In this document: positions 6,703 to 11,947 of the stretch, one piece after another
Numbering within the stretch: the stretch's first letter is position 1
How the letters are laid out: the number at the start of each line of letters is the position of its first letter
NCBI GenBank assembly: GCA_003694425.1
Contig: RFJX01000015.1
Location: forward strand, 1-11,947
Source: Gammaproteobacteria bacterium
Lineage (GTDB): Bacteria > Pseudomonadota > Gammaproteobacteria > J113
DNA length: 11,947 nt
Direction of reading: 5' to 3'
Notes under the pieces: generated by a model
Databases searched by the model: none
Told to the model about the DNA's origin: nothing
The model's input: only the letters and a program-made list of their open reading frames with translations
Position numbers and translations under genes: made by a program

Positions 6703-7110
6703 ATGACCGAGCAGAGAGAACTCCCTCCCGCGCTGCGGCAGGAACTGCGTTTCAACGACCAGGGACTGCTCCCCGCCATCGCCGTCCAGCACGATACCGG
6801 TGAGGTGCTGATGCAGGCCTGGATGAACGCCGAATCGCTGGCGGAGACGCTCGCCAGCGGAAGGGTCTGCTACTGGTCCAGGTCACGGGGAAGGCTCTGG
6901 CGCAAGGGTGAGAGCTCGGGCCAGACCCAGCGTCTGGTGGAGCTGAGGCTGGATTGTGACGGCGACTGCCTGCTGCTGCTGGTGGATCAGACCGGTCCCG
7001 CCTGCCACACCGGACGACGCAGCTGTTTCTACCGGGCCTGGCGCGACGGCGGACTGGTGACGCTGGGCGAACCACTGATAGACCCGGAAAGGCTCTACGG
7101 AGATCCCTAG
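6703..7110 (+). CDS. hisI: phosphoribosyl-AMP cyclohydrolase
   Basis: A 135-residue PRA-cyclohydrolase, the histidine-pathway enzyme that opens the purine ring of phosphoribosyl-AMP. Family motifs are complete: VLMQAWMN (residues 35-42), YWSRSRGRLWRKGESSG (57-73), and the metal-binding D84-C85-D86-G87-D88 with C101 and C108 in GPACHTGRRSCF. It is a stand-alone cyclohydrolase with no hisE pyrophosphohydrolase domain. No other his gene is in the window. ATG 6703 has no strong ribosome site. The TAG stop shares its bases with the stop of the convergent gene on the other strand. It may be the genome's only hisI or a second copy; that cannot be seen here. Confidence 0.9.
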   Translation: MTEQRELPPALRQELRFNDQGLLPAIAVQHDTGEVLMQAWMNAESLAETLASGRVCYWSRSRGRLWRKGESSGQTQRLVELRLDCDGDCLLLLVDQTGPACHTGRRSCFYRAWRDGGLVTLGEPLIDPERLYGDP

Positions 7111-7967
7111 ACGCCGGAGCAGGCGATGGCGCCCTTGTTCACCCCCTCCCAGACCCGGGCCTGGATGGCGTCCCCGGGGAAGCGGCGGGCACATTCGCCG
7201 GCCAGGTGGAGGGCGATGCGCTCGATGGTCGATGCCCCGTCCAGCAGGTAGCAGCGCGCGGCCGGGAGCTCCAGCAGGAATTCACCCTGCAGGGCCCGGT
7301 AGCCGAAACGCAGGCACTCCGTGCCTCCTGCATCGAAGCGTTGCAGCAGGTGCTCGCGGGTGCCGAGATAGATGTCCCGCCAGCGCTCCGCCCACTCCCG
7401 CTCCAGCTCCGGGTCCCGCCCACCCCCGATCCAGATCTCCAGGCGCGAACGGTGGCCGTGGGCGATCCGCTGGCAGTTGCCCGCGTGGCGCCTGAGGCCG
7501 TGGCAGTAGCGGAAGAATGGCCCCTCTCCCTGCTCGCAGCGCAGGTTCAGCTCCAGCTCACCGACGTTGTCCGGCAGCACCTCCCTGGCCGCCCCGAGGC
7601 AGGCCCGGGTCACGGATGCCCGGTCGATGCGGGGCGCCTCGATCAGCGAACAGGACTGGCCCGGACCCCGATGGCGGATCGGCCCGACGTCGCTCTCCAT
7701 GCGCACCTCCAGCAGGCCGCTCTCCTGCCGGATCGAGATTTCCGGCGCCTGCTCCGGGACCAGCAGGCAGTGGTCTACGCGTGACTCTATCGCCTGGCGG
7801 ACCTCGCTCTTCACCCGCCCGAAATCGAGCACCATGCCCTGCTCGTCCAGCTCGCCGCTCATCTGCAGGTCAACGATCCAGGTCGCGCCCACCAGCCCGC
7901 GGCGGGGATCGAACAGGGCGCAGTCGATGGTGGTCAGGTGTTCGACAAAGAGGATCGGCAGGGACAT
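7107..7967 (-). CDS. two-domain 6-pyruvoyltetrahydropterin synthase / QueD-like protein
   Basis: A 286-residue protein made of two T-fold units of the PTPS/QueD family. In the first unit, [20 protein letters not shown] then MVLDFGRVK and VDHCLLVP align with the QueD stretch LHGH...DFaeLK...LDH, but the zinc-binding HGH is replaced by VGA. The second unit begins near YCHGLRRH and retains a cysteine and HGH ([18 protein letters not shown]165, H170, H172). It ends with [13 protein letters not shown] and EGVNKGA, resembling the substrate-binding end of QueD. Zinc site and DF..DH elements are thus on different halves. ATG 7967 was chosen because family-like sequence begins there ([10 protein letters not shown]); upstream in-frame ATGs would overlap yidD. 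Substrate (carboxytetrahydropterin for queuosine, or another pterin) is unknown. Confidence 0.75.
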   Translation of the reverse strand: MSLPILFVEHLTTIDCALFDPRRGLVGATWIVDLQMSGELDEQGMVLDFGRVKSEVRQAIESRVDHCLLVPEQAPEISIRQESGLLEVRMESDVGPIRHRGPGQSCSLIEAPRIDRASVTRACLGAAREVLPDNVGELELNLRCEQGEGPFFRYCHGLRRHAGNCQRIAHGHRSRLEIWIGGGRDPELEREWAERWRDIYLGTREHLLQRFDAGGTECLRFGYRALQGEFLLELPAARCYLLDGASTIERIALHLAGECARRFPGDAIQARVWEGVNKGAIACSGV

Positions 7968-8016
7968 CTTCGGGCCGCTGTTGCGGACTGGACAACCGGC
8001 TGGCATCTTACCATTC

Positions 8017-8247
8017 ATGCACCAGGATCCACTCACCCGCCTGCTCCGCGCCCTGATCCGGGGCTACCAGTACCTGCTCAGCCCCCTCCTCGGCAGCCGC
8101 TGCCGCTTCTACCCCACCTGCTCCCACTACTGCCGGGAGGCGCTGGAACGGCACGGCCCCGGGCGCGGGCTGTGGCTCTGTCTGCACAGGGTGCTGCGCT
8201 GCCATCCGCTGCATCCCGGGGGCCATGATCCGGTACCGCCACCGTGA
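8017..8247 (+). CDS. yidD: membrane protein insertion efficiency factor YidD
   Basis: A 76-residue YidD family protein. The N-terminal amphipathic helix ([20 protein letters not shown]) is followed by the hallmark cysteine-rich [19 protein letters not shown] and then [17 protein letters not shown]. YidD sits at the cytoplasmic face of the inner membrane and assists YidC-dependent insertion. It is usually located between rnpA and yidC; neither is visible here. ATG 8017 begins at the family start but has no clear ribosome site. It is divergent from the QueD-like gene, 49 bases away. Confidence 0.9.
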   Translation: MHQDPLTRLLRALIRGYQYLLSPLLGSRCRFYPTCSHYCREALERHGPGRGLWLCLHRVLRCHPLHPGGHDPVPPP

Positions 8248-8353
8248 ACGCCCTGGACCCGCTGGCTTCCGGTTAACGGCTGCATGGAGACGCCCGGCGT
8301 CGTATCATGGCGTCCTGGCCGGAATACACCATTCACCCACACGGATCCCCCTC
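8248..8353. other. gap between yidD and sufE
   Basis: A 106-base gap with a short dyad (GACGC-CCG-GCGTC, 8289-8301) followed directly by TATCAT (8303-8308), a possible -10 element for sufE. A matching -35 is poor (TGCATG, 16 bases upstream). No gene is supported. Confidence 0.25.
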
Positions 8354-8809
8354 ATGAACGAACAGCCCCGGGAAACCATCGACGAGGCGCAGCAGGCCAT
8401 CATCGAGGAATTCTCCTTCCTCGGAGACTGGATGGACCGCTACCAGTACATCATCGACCTGGGGCGCAGGCTGCCGGAATTCCCGCAGGAGTGGAAGACC
8501 GACGAGAACCGGATCCAGGGTTGTCAGTCCCAGGTGTGGATGCACGCGCAGATGCGTGACGGCCGCCTGCACATCGATGCGATCAGCGACTCGGCCATCG
8601 TATCCGGTCTCATCGCCCTGTTGCTGCGGGTCTATTCCGACCGGACACCCGAGGAAATCCTCTCGACCGAGCCAAGGTTCGTCGAGGCCATCGGCCTGTC
8701 GCAGCACCTTTCACCGACCCGCAACAACGGCCTGCACGCCATGCTGCAGGCGATCCGGAACATGGCGGCCGAGGCCCTGGCTGAACAGCGGGAGGGGGCC
8801 CGGGCCTGA
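8354..8809 (+). CDS. sufE: SufE family sulfur acceptor protein
   Basis: A 151-residue SufE/CsdE family protein. SufE takes persulfide sulfur from a cysteine desulfurase and stimulates it for iron-sulfur cluster assembly in the cytoplasm. The active-site loop ENRIQGCQSQVW carries C57, and the flanking pattern (FSFLGDWMDRYQYIIDLGRR, LSPTRNNGLHAML) is typical. ATG 8354 places the family start at residue 10 or so; only a weak GGAT lies upstream. No sufS, sufBCD or csdA is in the window, so this copy is separate from any such operon here. It could be the CsdE paralogue. Confidence 0.92.
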   Translation: MNEQPRETIDEAQQAIIEEFSFLGDWMDRYQYIIDLGRRLPEFPQEWKTDENRIQGCQSQVWMHAQMRDGRLHIDAISDSAIVSGLIALLLRVYSDRTPEEILSTEPRFVEAIGLSQHLSPTRNNGLHAMLQAIRNMAAEALAEQREGARA

Positions 8810-8825
8810 AGCCGGGACGGCGTGC

Positions 8826-8846
8826 CCGGCAGGGAAGTCCCGCCGG
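8826..8846. terminator. hairpin between convergent sufE and PEP-CTERM genes
   Basis: CCGGC (8826-8830) pairs with GCCGG (8842-8846), and GGGA (8832-8835) pairs with TCCC (8838-8841), with one bulged A at 8831. It lies in the 43-base gap between two converging stop codons and so could end both transcripts. No T-tract is present on either side. Confidence 0.4.
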
Positions 8847-8852
8847 AGGGTC

Positions 8853-9518
8853 TCAGGGCATTCTGCGGCGGGCGGCACCGGTCAGGAGGAACCCCGCCAG
8901 GGAGAGGATCATGACCCCCAGGGACGCGGGCAACGGAACCGCGGTGACACTGGGCGATGCCGGGATCAGCGGGTCTCCGGTCAGGGTCACATCCCCAAGG
9001 ATGCTCGTGAATGCCAGTTGATGCGGGGCCTTGGTCCCGGGATATGCGGCCACGTAGCCGAATCCGCCCAGGCTCCCGCCGGGCGGGATCCCGCCCCCCG
9101 GACCGGTGGCATACCAGTGCAGTACCTGGTCACCGGTGGTATAGGGACTGGTGGGACCCTGATAGTTGGGATCGAGCGGGTCCTGCCACAGCGCCACGCC
9201 GGTCCAGCCGTTGGCCGGATCGCTGAAACCGATATCCTCGACGGAATGGGCCCAGCCGGCCGGTGAAGTGATGCCGGTGATGAGCGCATCGGAGAAGTAG
9301 GGGATGTCGAAGGAGACGATGGCATCGCCGTCGTTGATCAGCTCACCCAGATCGAAGGTGACGGTGTAGTCATAGGTCCAGGTTCCGCCACCGGTGGGGG
9401 TCACGCTGCTCGCGACCGAGCCGGAAAAGGGCGTAATGGTGGTGATCGCCCCGGCCCCGGAGCTGGCCCCGAGCATCAGCAGGGCGCAGATGATGGCCCC
9501 GTGGATTCCCTTCGGCAT
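8853..9518 (-). CDS. VPLPA-CTERM sorting domain protein
   Basis: A 221-residue secreted protein. It has an N-terminal signal peptide (MPKGIHGAIICALLMLGASS, cleavage near GAGA), then a beta-rich Gly/Thr/Pro-rich middle (GGGTWTYDYTVTFDLGE; ATGPGGGIPPGGSLGGFGY). It ends in a C-terminal sorting signal: VPLPAS, a hydrophobic helix (LGVMILSLAGFLLTG) and a basic end (AARRRMP). This tripartite end is the PEP-CTERM class of the VPLPA type, recognised and removed by an exosortase; such proteins go to the cell surface or extracellular matrix. I chose ATG 9518 because GGAGGA lies eight bases upstream; the first in-frame ATG (9533) overlaps that ribosome site. No exosortase is in the window. The middle domain is not recognised. 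Confidence 0.83.
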   Translation of the reverse strand: MPKGIHGAIICALLMLGASSGAGAITTITPFSGSVASSVTPTGGGTWTYDYTVTFDLGELINDGDAIVSFDIPYFSDALITGITSPAGWAHSVEDIGFSDPANGWTGVALWQDPLDPNYQGPTSPYTTGDQVLHWYATGPGGGIPPGGSLGGFGYVAAYPGTKAPHQLAFTSILGDVTLTGDPLIPASPSVTAVPLPASLGVMILSLAGFLLTGAARRRMP

Positions 9519-9558
9519 GCTTCGCTCCTCCATCTGGTCGTTCGGCAGGGGAGTCCCA

Positions 9559-9564
9559 AGAATA
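9559..9564 (-). promoter_or_regulatory. -10 element upstream of the PEP-CTERM gene
   Basis: TATTCT on the minus strand (9564 to 9559) matches four of six bases of the -10 consensus. Transcription would start near 9552, 34 bases before the chosen start codon. There is no recognisable -35 hexamer 17 bases further up; instead the CRP-type palindrome overlaps that position, as in activator-dependent class II promoters. Confidence 0.4.
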
Positions 9565-9582
9565 TCCGGCTCCGTGGGGCCG

Positions 9583-9604
9583 GAGTGTGACGCAGTTCAC
9601 ACTC
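9583..9604. promoter_or_regulatory. CRP/Vfr-type activator binding site
   Basis: GAGTGTGA (9583-9590) and TCACACTC (9597-9604) form a perfect 8-base inverted repeat around the six-base spacer CGCAGT. The core TGTGA-N6-TCACA is the CRP consensus. The centre (9593.5) lies 41.5 bases upstream of the transcription start predicted from the -10 element at 9559-9564, the classical class II activator position. The site is between the fmdB-like gene and the PEP-CTERM gene and points to the latter as target. Confidence 0.65.
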
Positions 9605-9618
9605 TCTTCGTGATCCAC

Positions 9619-9638
9619 CGGGGGCAGGAACGCCCCCG
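9619..9638 (-). terminator. hairpin after the fmdB-like gene
   Basis: CGGGGGC (9619-9625) is complementary to GCCCCCG (9632-9638) with a six-base loop. It lies 13 bases beyond the stop of the fmdB-like gene on the minus strand and before the CRP-type site, a sensible place to separate the two transcription units. No T-tract follows on the minus strand. Confidence 0.4.
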
Positions 9639-9650
9639 TGCAACAGACCG

Positions 9651-9908
9651 TCAGGCCGGGATCCCGCAGGCGCCTCCGCCGCAGCAGGGGAGATCGGGCG
9701 TCTCCATCCCGCAGGCGCCACCGGCACAGGGCGGCTCGGGTGCCGCGACGGCGCCGATGATCCCCTGGCCGCCGGTGATCACCCGGCGCACGGGCAGCCC
9801 GGTCTCGGGATCACGTTCCAGCGGCGGCTCGTTCATTCCCTGCTCCACCTCGAAGCGGCGGGGAGCAGAGCCGTCGGAAGGGATGGTCTCGTAGACATAG
9901 GTCGCCAT
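9651..9908 (-). CDS. FmdB-like small protein with cysteine-rich tail
   Basis: An 85-residue protein. The N-terminal half (MATYVYETIPSDG, RRFEVEQGM, DPETGLPVRRVITGG) follows the pattern of FmdB-type zinc-ribbon proteins, but the CxxC knuckle that normally comes after the first Tyr is absent. All five cysteines are instead in the last 27 residues, in two related units, CAGGACGM and CCGGGACGI, encoded by a 14-base direct repeat. The ribosome site AAGGAGG lies six bases before ATG 9908 and is strong. It follows the HD-GYP gene by 52 bases on the same strand. Function is unknown; a metal-binding role for the tail is an inference. Confidence 0.72.
   Translation of the reverse strand: MATYVYETIPSDGSAPRRFEVEQGMNEPPLERDPETGLPVRRVITGGQGIIGAVAAPEPPCAGGACGMETPDLPCCGGGACGIPA
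9661..9719. repeat. 14-base direct repeat inside the fmdB-like gene
   Basis: ATCCCGCAGGCGCC occurs at 9661-9674 and again at 9706-9719, 45 bases (15 codons) apart and in frame. It encodes the duplicated Cys motif at the protein's C-terminus and suggests a small internal duplication. Confidence 0.7.
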
Positions 9909-9942
9909 GCGTTGCCTCCTTGTTCAAGGATGGAGAAGGCGT

Positions 9943-9971
9943 AATATCGGGGCACGCGATTCAGTCGTCAA
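9943..9971 (-). promoter_or_regulatory. candidate promoter for the fmdB-like gene
   Basis: On the minus strand TTGACG (9971-9966, five of six) is followed after 17 bases by GATATT (9948-9943, four of six). The -35 lies inside the last codons of the HD-GYP gene. Transcription would begin near 9936, 27 bases before the start codon. The fmdB-like gene may thus be expressed both from this site and by read-through. Confidence 0.4.
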
Positions 9972-11178
9972 CCCACTGGCGCCAGATCCGGTCGAAGCCT
10001 CTGTGGTGCTTTCTGAACAGGGCGATCAGCGCCGGGTCGAAATGGGCCTGCGGGTCGATCCGGTCGTCCCCCTCGGTGATGATCCGGACCGCCTTTTCGT
10101 GCGAGAAGGCCGGCTTGTAGGGCCGTTCGGAGCGGAGCGCGTCATAGACATCGGCGAGGGCCACGATGCGGGCGGAGATGGGGATCTCCTCACCCTTGCG
10201 CCCGTAGGGATAGCCACTCCCGTCCCACTTCTCGTGGTGATTGAGGGCAATTTCGGCACCCATCGCCAGCCTCGGAGAGGCGATGAGGATCTCGTAGCCG
10301 TAGATGGTGTGCCGGTCCATCTCTTCCCGTTCCTTGCGGTTCAGCCGCCCCTTCTTCTTCAGCACCGCCTGGTCCACGCTCATCTTGCCCACGTCGTGGA
10401 GCTGGGCGCTGTAGTGGATCTCGTCGCAGAATTCCTTCGGCATCCCCAGTTTGCGGGCAATGAAGTAGCTGTACTCGTTGACCCGCACGATGTGGTTGCC
10501 GGTACCCTCGTCATGGATCTCCGCGGCCCTCGCCAGGAGCTGGATGGAGAGCTGGAAGGCCTCCTCGGTCTGGGCCTGCAGCTCAGCGATCTGGCGGTTG
10601 CGAAGGCGCAGCTCCGCGTTCTTCTTGCGGATCCGTTCCAGCATCTGCGCCCGTTCGATGGAATGGCCCACCGCCCGGGCGATGGGCAGGACCAGCTGCT
10701 CGACCGAGGGGTCGAAGGGGACCGGGGACTTGCGTCCCTTCTTGCGGGCGTTGATGAGCTGCACCACACCGATCACCTTGTCCTGGAAGTTCTTGAGCGG
10801 AAAGCAGAACATCGAGCAGGTGCGGTAGTGCTTCAGCTCGAAGGAGGGATCGAAGTGGTAGGGCTTGCGCTTCGGGATGTGATAGACGTCGTCGATCCGC
10901 ACCATCCGGCCACTGTCCGCGACATAACCGGCGATGGTGCCGGGGCCGATGGGGACGATGAAACTGCCCTTCTTCACCGGGATGGCGTCGTTCTGGATAC
11001 TGACCGGCTCCAGCCACGCCTTGCGTCCCCGGCGCCGGGCGATGAAGATGGTGCCGGCCTCGGCGCCGGTCATCTCGCGGCTCTTGCTCAGGATCTTGTC
11101 CAGCAGCTGGCGAACCGACTGCCGTTCCTGGCCCTCGACGAACCGCAGAAAATCGAGTATCGGATCGCTGCGCATCAT
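9961..11178 (-). CDS. GAF and HD-GYP domain cyclic-di-GMP phosphodiesterase
   Basis: A 405-residue cytoplasmic signalling protein without membrane segments. Residues about 20-180 form a GAF-like sensor domain (MTGAEAGTIFIARRRGRKAW; VPIGPGTIAGYVADSGRMVR; MFCFPLKNFQDKVIGVVQLI). Residues about 185-225 form a charged helical linker (ERIRKKNAELRLRNRQIAEL). The rest is HD-GYP with complete motifs: HDVGK (261-265), HTIYGYEIL, HHEKWDGSGYP (314-324) and DVYDAL. It should hydrolyse c-di-GMP. The start is uncertain: ATG 11178 (or adjacent 11175) begins where family-like sequence starts, while ATG 11211 has GGA close upstream and would add 11 residues. It is followed by the fmdB-like gene. The ligand of the GAF domain cannot be told. 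Confidence 0.9.
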   Translation of the reverse strand: MMRSDPILDFLRFVEGQERQSVRQLLDKILSKSREMTGAEAGTIFIARRRGRKAWLEPVSIQNDAIPVKKGSFIVPIGPGTIAGYVADSGRMVRIDDVYHIPKRKPYHFDPSFELKHYRTCSMFCFPLKNFQDKVIGVVQLINARKKGRKSPVPFDPSVEQLVLPIARAVGHSIERAQMLERIRKKNAELRLRNRQIAELQAQTEEAFQLSIQLLARAAEIHDEGTGNHIVRVNEYSYFIARKLGMPKEFCDEIHYSAQLHDVGKMSVDQAVLKKKGRLNRKEREEMDRHTIYGYEILIASPRLAMGAEIALNHHEKWDGSGYPYGRKGEEIPISARIVALADVYDALRSERPYKPAFSHEKAVRIITEGDDRIDPQAHFDPALIALFRKHHRGFDRIWRQWVDD

Positions 11179-11211
11179 TGCCCGGTCACCCTGACGGTGG
11201 TCGCGAAACAT

Positions 11212-11521
11212 CGTTCCAGTATCAAGTGTATCACTGTGCCCGGAATTTTCCCCCGCCACTGGCGGAGGCAGACGATGAGGCCCGGCGCCAGTATCCGGAG
11301 GCGGATTCTGTGAACCAATGGACAAAAATCGTGGCAGAATGCCCGGTTTCGCCCTCAAGGCCGTGTAGCTGCGGACGCTATACTGACAGGGTCCGGGAGT
11401 GGAGGAGCGGCCCCAGACGGCGGATTGCCCGTCGGCCGGGATCGTCAAGTACCCGCCTACAAGGTCCGAAGGGCCGGGGCGGGTCCACCTTGAGACGCAA
11501 TCGCGACGAGGAGGTTGGCTG
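11212..11521. other. divergent intergenic region
   Basis: About 310 bases between the HD-GYP gene (-) and the right-edge gene (+). TATACT at 11379-11384 is a good -10 element for the rightward gene, but no convincing -35 lies 16-18 bases upstream; if used, it implies a leader of about 130 bases. A CCGCC-ACT-GGCGG hairpin sits at 11253-11265. No gene is supported; open frames here on the minus strand are antisense continuations with no family likeness. Confidence 0.35.
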
Positions 11522-11947
11522 GTGGCCCCAATCAGCAAGGCCGCTGCAACCAGAGGCCAGGCACAGATCCCACCCTGCCCAGGGGAACCGGCATTCGCCC
11601 TCTCCGGGGGACGGCTGTCGTCCCGGGTCCCCCGCTCCCGGCTCAGGACCTTCGCCGACTACCATGCCTACCGGATCCTGCGTCATCCCGCAGATCTGTC
11701 CGCTCACGTGGCGCGCATCCTGCTGCTCGCCCGGGCAGAGGAGAAATCCGCCCTGTACGGCGCCCTCCTGGACCTGTTCCGGGTACTCGGTGACAAGGGC
11801 CTGGACCTGAAGAGGGACCTGCTGCGCCGCTGCCTCCCCCTGCTCGACGAGGCCGCTCACGCTCAGCTCCGCCACTTCCTGCACAATCCCCAGCAGGCGA
11901 TCGAGGACACCGCGGGCATTCCGGGACTGGTTGCTCCCCCGCGGAAC
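11522..11947 (+). CDS. unrecognised protein, 5' part, runs off the right edge
   Basis: An open frame of 142 codons from GTG 11522 with no stop before the window ends. A strong ribosome site, GAGGAGG (11508-11514), stands seven bases before the GTG. Codons from about 11640 onward have high GC at third positions. The first 45 residues are Pro/Ala/Arg-rich and probably disordered. Then comes an alpha-helical region (YHAYRILRHPADLSAHVARI, LLLARAEEKSALYGALLDLF, DLKRDLLRRCLPLLDEAAHA). No family is recognised. It is cytoplasmic as far as seen, with no signal peptide. Confidence 0.65.
   Translation, partial: MAPISKAAATRGQAQIPPCPGEPAFALSGGRLSSRVPRSRLRTFADYHAYRILRHPADLSAHVARILLLARAEEKSALYGALLDLFRVLGDKGLDLKRDLLRRCLPLLDEAAHAQLRHFLHNPQQAIEDTAGIPGLVAPPRN

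Noticed and set aside
8016..8019. CATG giving back-to-back start codons for yidD (+) and the QueD-like gene (-)
   Set aside because: Residues upstream of ATG 7967 in the minus gene do not resemble the family, so the internal start is preferred.
9918..9929. CCTTG-TT-CAAGG palindrome overlapping the fmdB-like ribosome site
   Set aside because: It allows only a four-base-pair stem with a four-base loop, too weak to claim as a translational switch.
9907..11313. 468-codon plus-strand open frame opposite the HD-GYP gene
   Set aside because: The minus strand has complete GAF and HD-GYP motifs; the plus translation is rich in His/Asp/Leu and resembles no protein family.
11378..11884. 168-codon minus-strand open frame near the right edge
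   Set aside because: The plus frame from GTG 11522 has a strong ribosome site and better codon pattern; the minus translation is low-complexity Gln/Gly/Pro.
1..11947. tRNA, rRNA, CRISPR, insertion sequence or phage genes
   Set aside because: No array of spaced repeats, transposase-like frame, terminal inverted repeats or tRNA-like cloverleaf was seen on either strand.

Overview
The window is a GC-rich, tightly packed chromosomal segment. Its gene content (an Mla-type ABC/MCE lipid transporter, a PHB cluster with PhaR, YidD, SufE, a VPLPA-type PEP-CTERM protein and an HD-GYP protein) suggests an environmental gammaproteobacterium, perhaps a purple-sulfur or sulfur-oxidising relative. That assignment is an inference from protein style only; no marker gene here fixes the taxon.

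Layout. (1) 2-2748 (+) is the 3' part of an mla operon: the end of mlaF, then mlaE, mlaD and two tandem mlaC-type genes, mostly joined by 4-base start/stop overlaps. No mlaB follows the mlaC genes. (2) 2766-6161 (+) is a polyhydroxybutyrate block. A well-formed sigma-70-like promoter precedes phaA (acetyl-CoA acetyltransferase) and phaB (acetoacetyl-CoA reductase). A perfect GC hairpin separates phaB from phaR. Translationally coupled to phaR is an unrecognised gene that reads as a catalytically dead PhaB-like SDR with an extra N-terminal helical region. (3) 6360-7110 (+) has a small membrane protein and a stand-alone hisI. (4) 7107-7967 (-) is a two-domain 6-pyruvoyltetrahydropterin synthase/QueD-like protein whose stop codon interlocks with that of hisI. 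(5) 8017-8809 (+) has yidD and sufE. (6) 8853-11178 (-) has, in transcription order, a GAF/HD-GYP c-di-GMP phosphodiesterase, an FmdB-like small protein with a cysteine-rich tail, and a VPLPA-CTERM secreted protein preceded by a perfect CRP-type palindrome. (7) 11522 to the right edge (+) is the 5' part of an unrecognised gene with a strong ribosome binding site, open to the end of the window.

How the parts work together. The Mla genes would move phospholipids between the outer and inner membranes. PhaA and PhaB turn acetyl-CoA into (R)-3-hydroxybutyryl-CoA for PHB; no synthase (phaC) is in the window. PhaR would sense granules and repress the pha genes. A TGC-N3-GCA element at the predicted start of phaAB transcription is a candidate operator. 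The strongest candidates for something new are the pseudo-SDR gene coupled to phaR, the two-domain QueD-like protein with split active-site motifs, and the CRP-type site placed exactly as in a class II promoter upstream of the PEP-CTERM gene.
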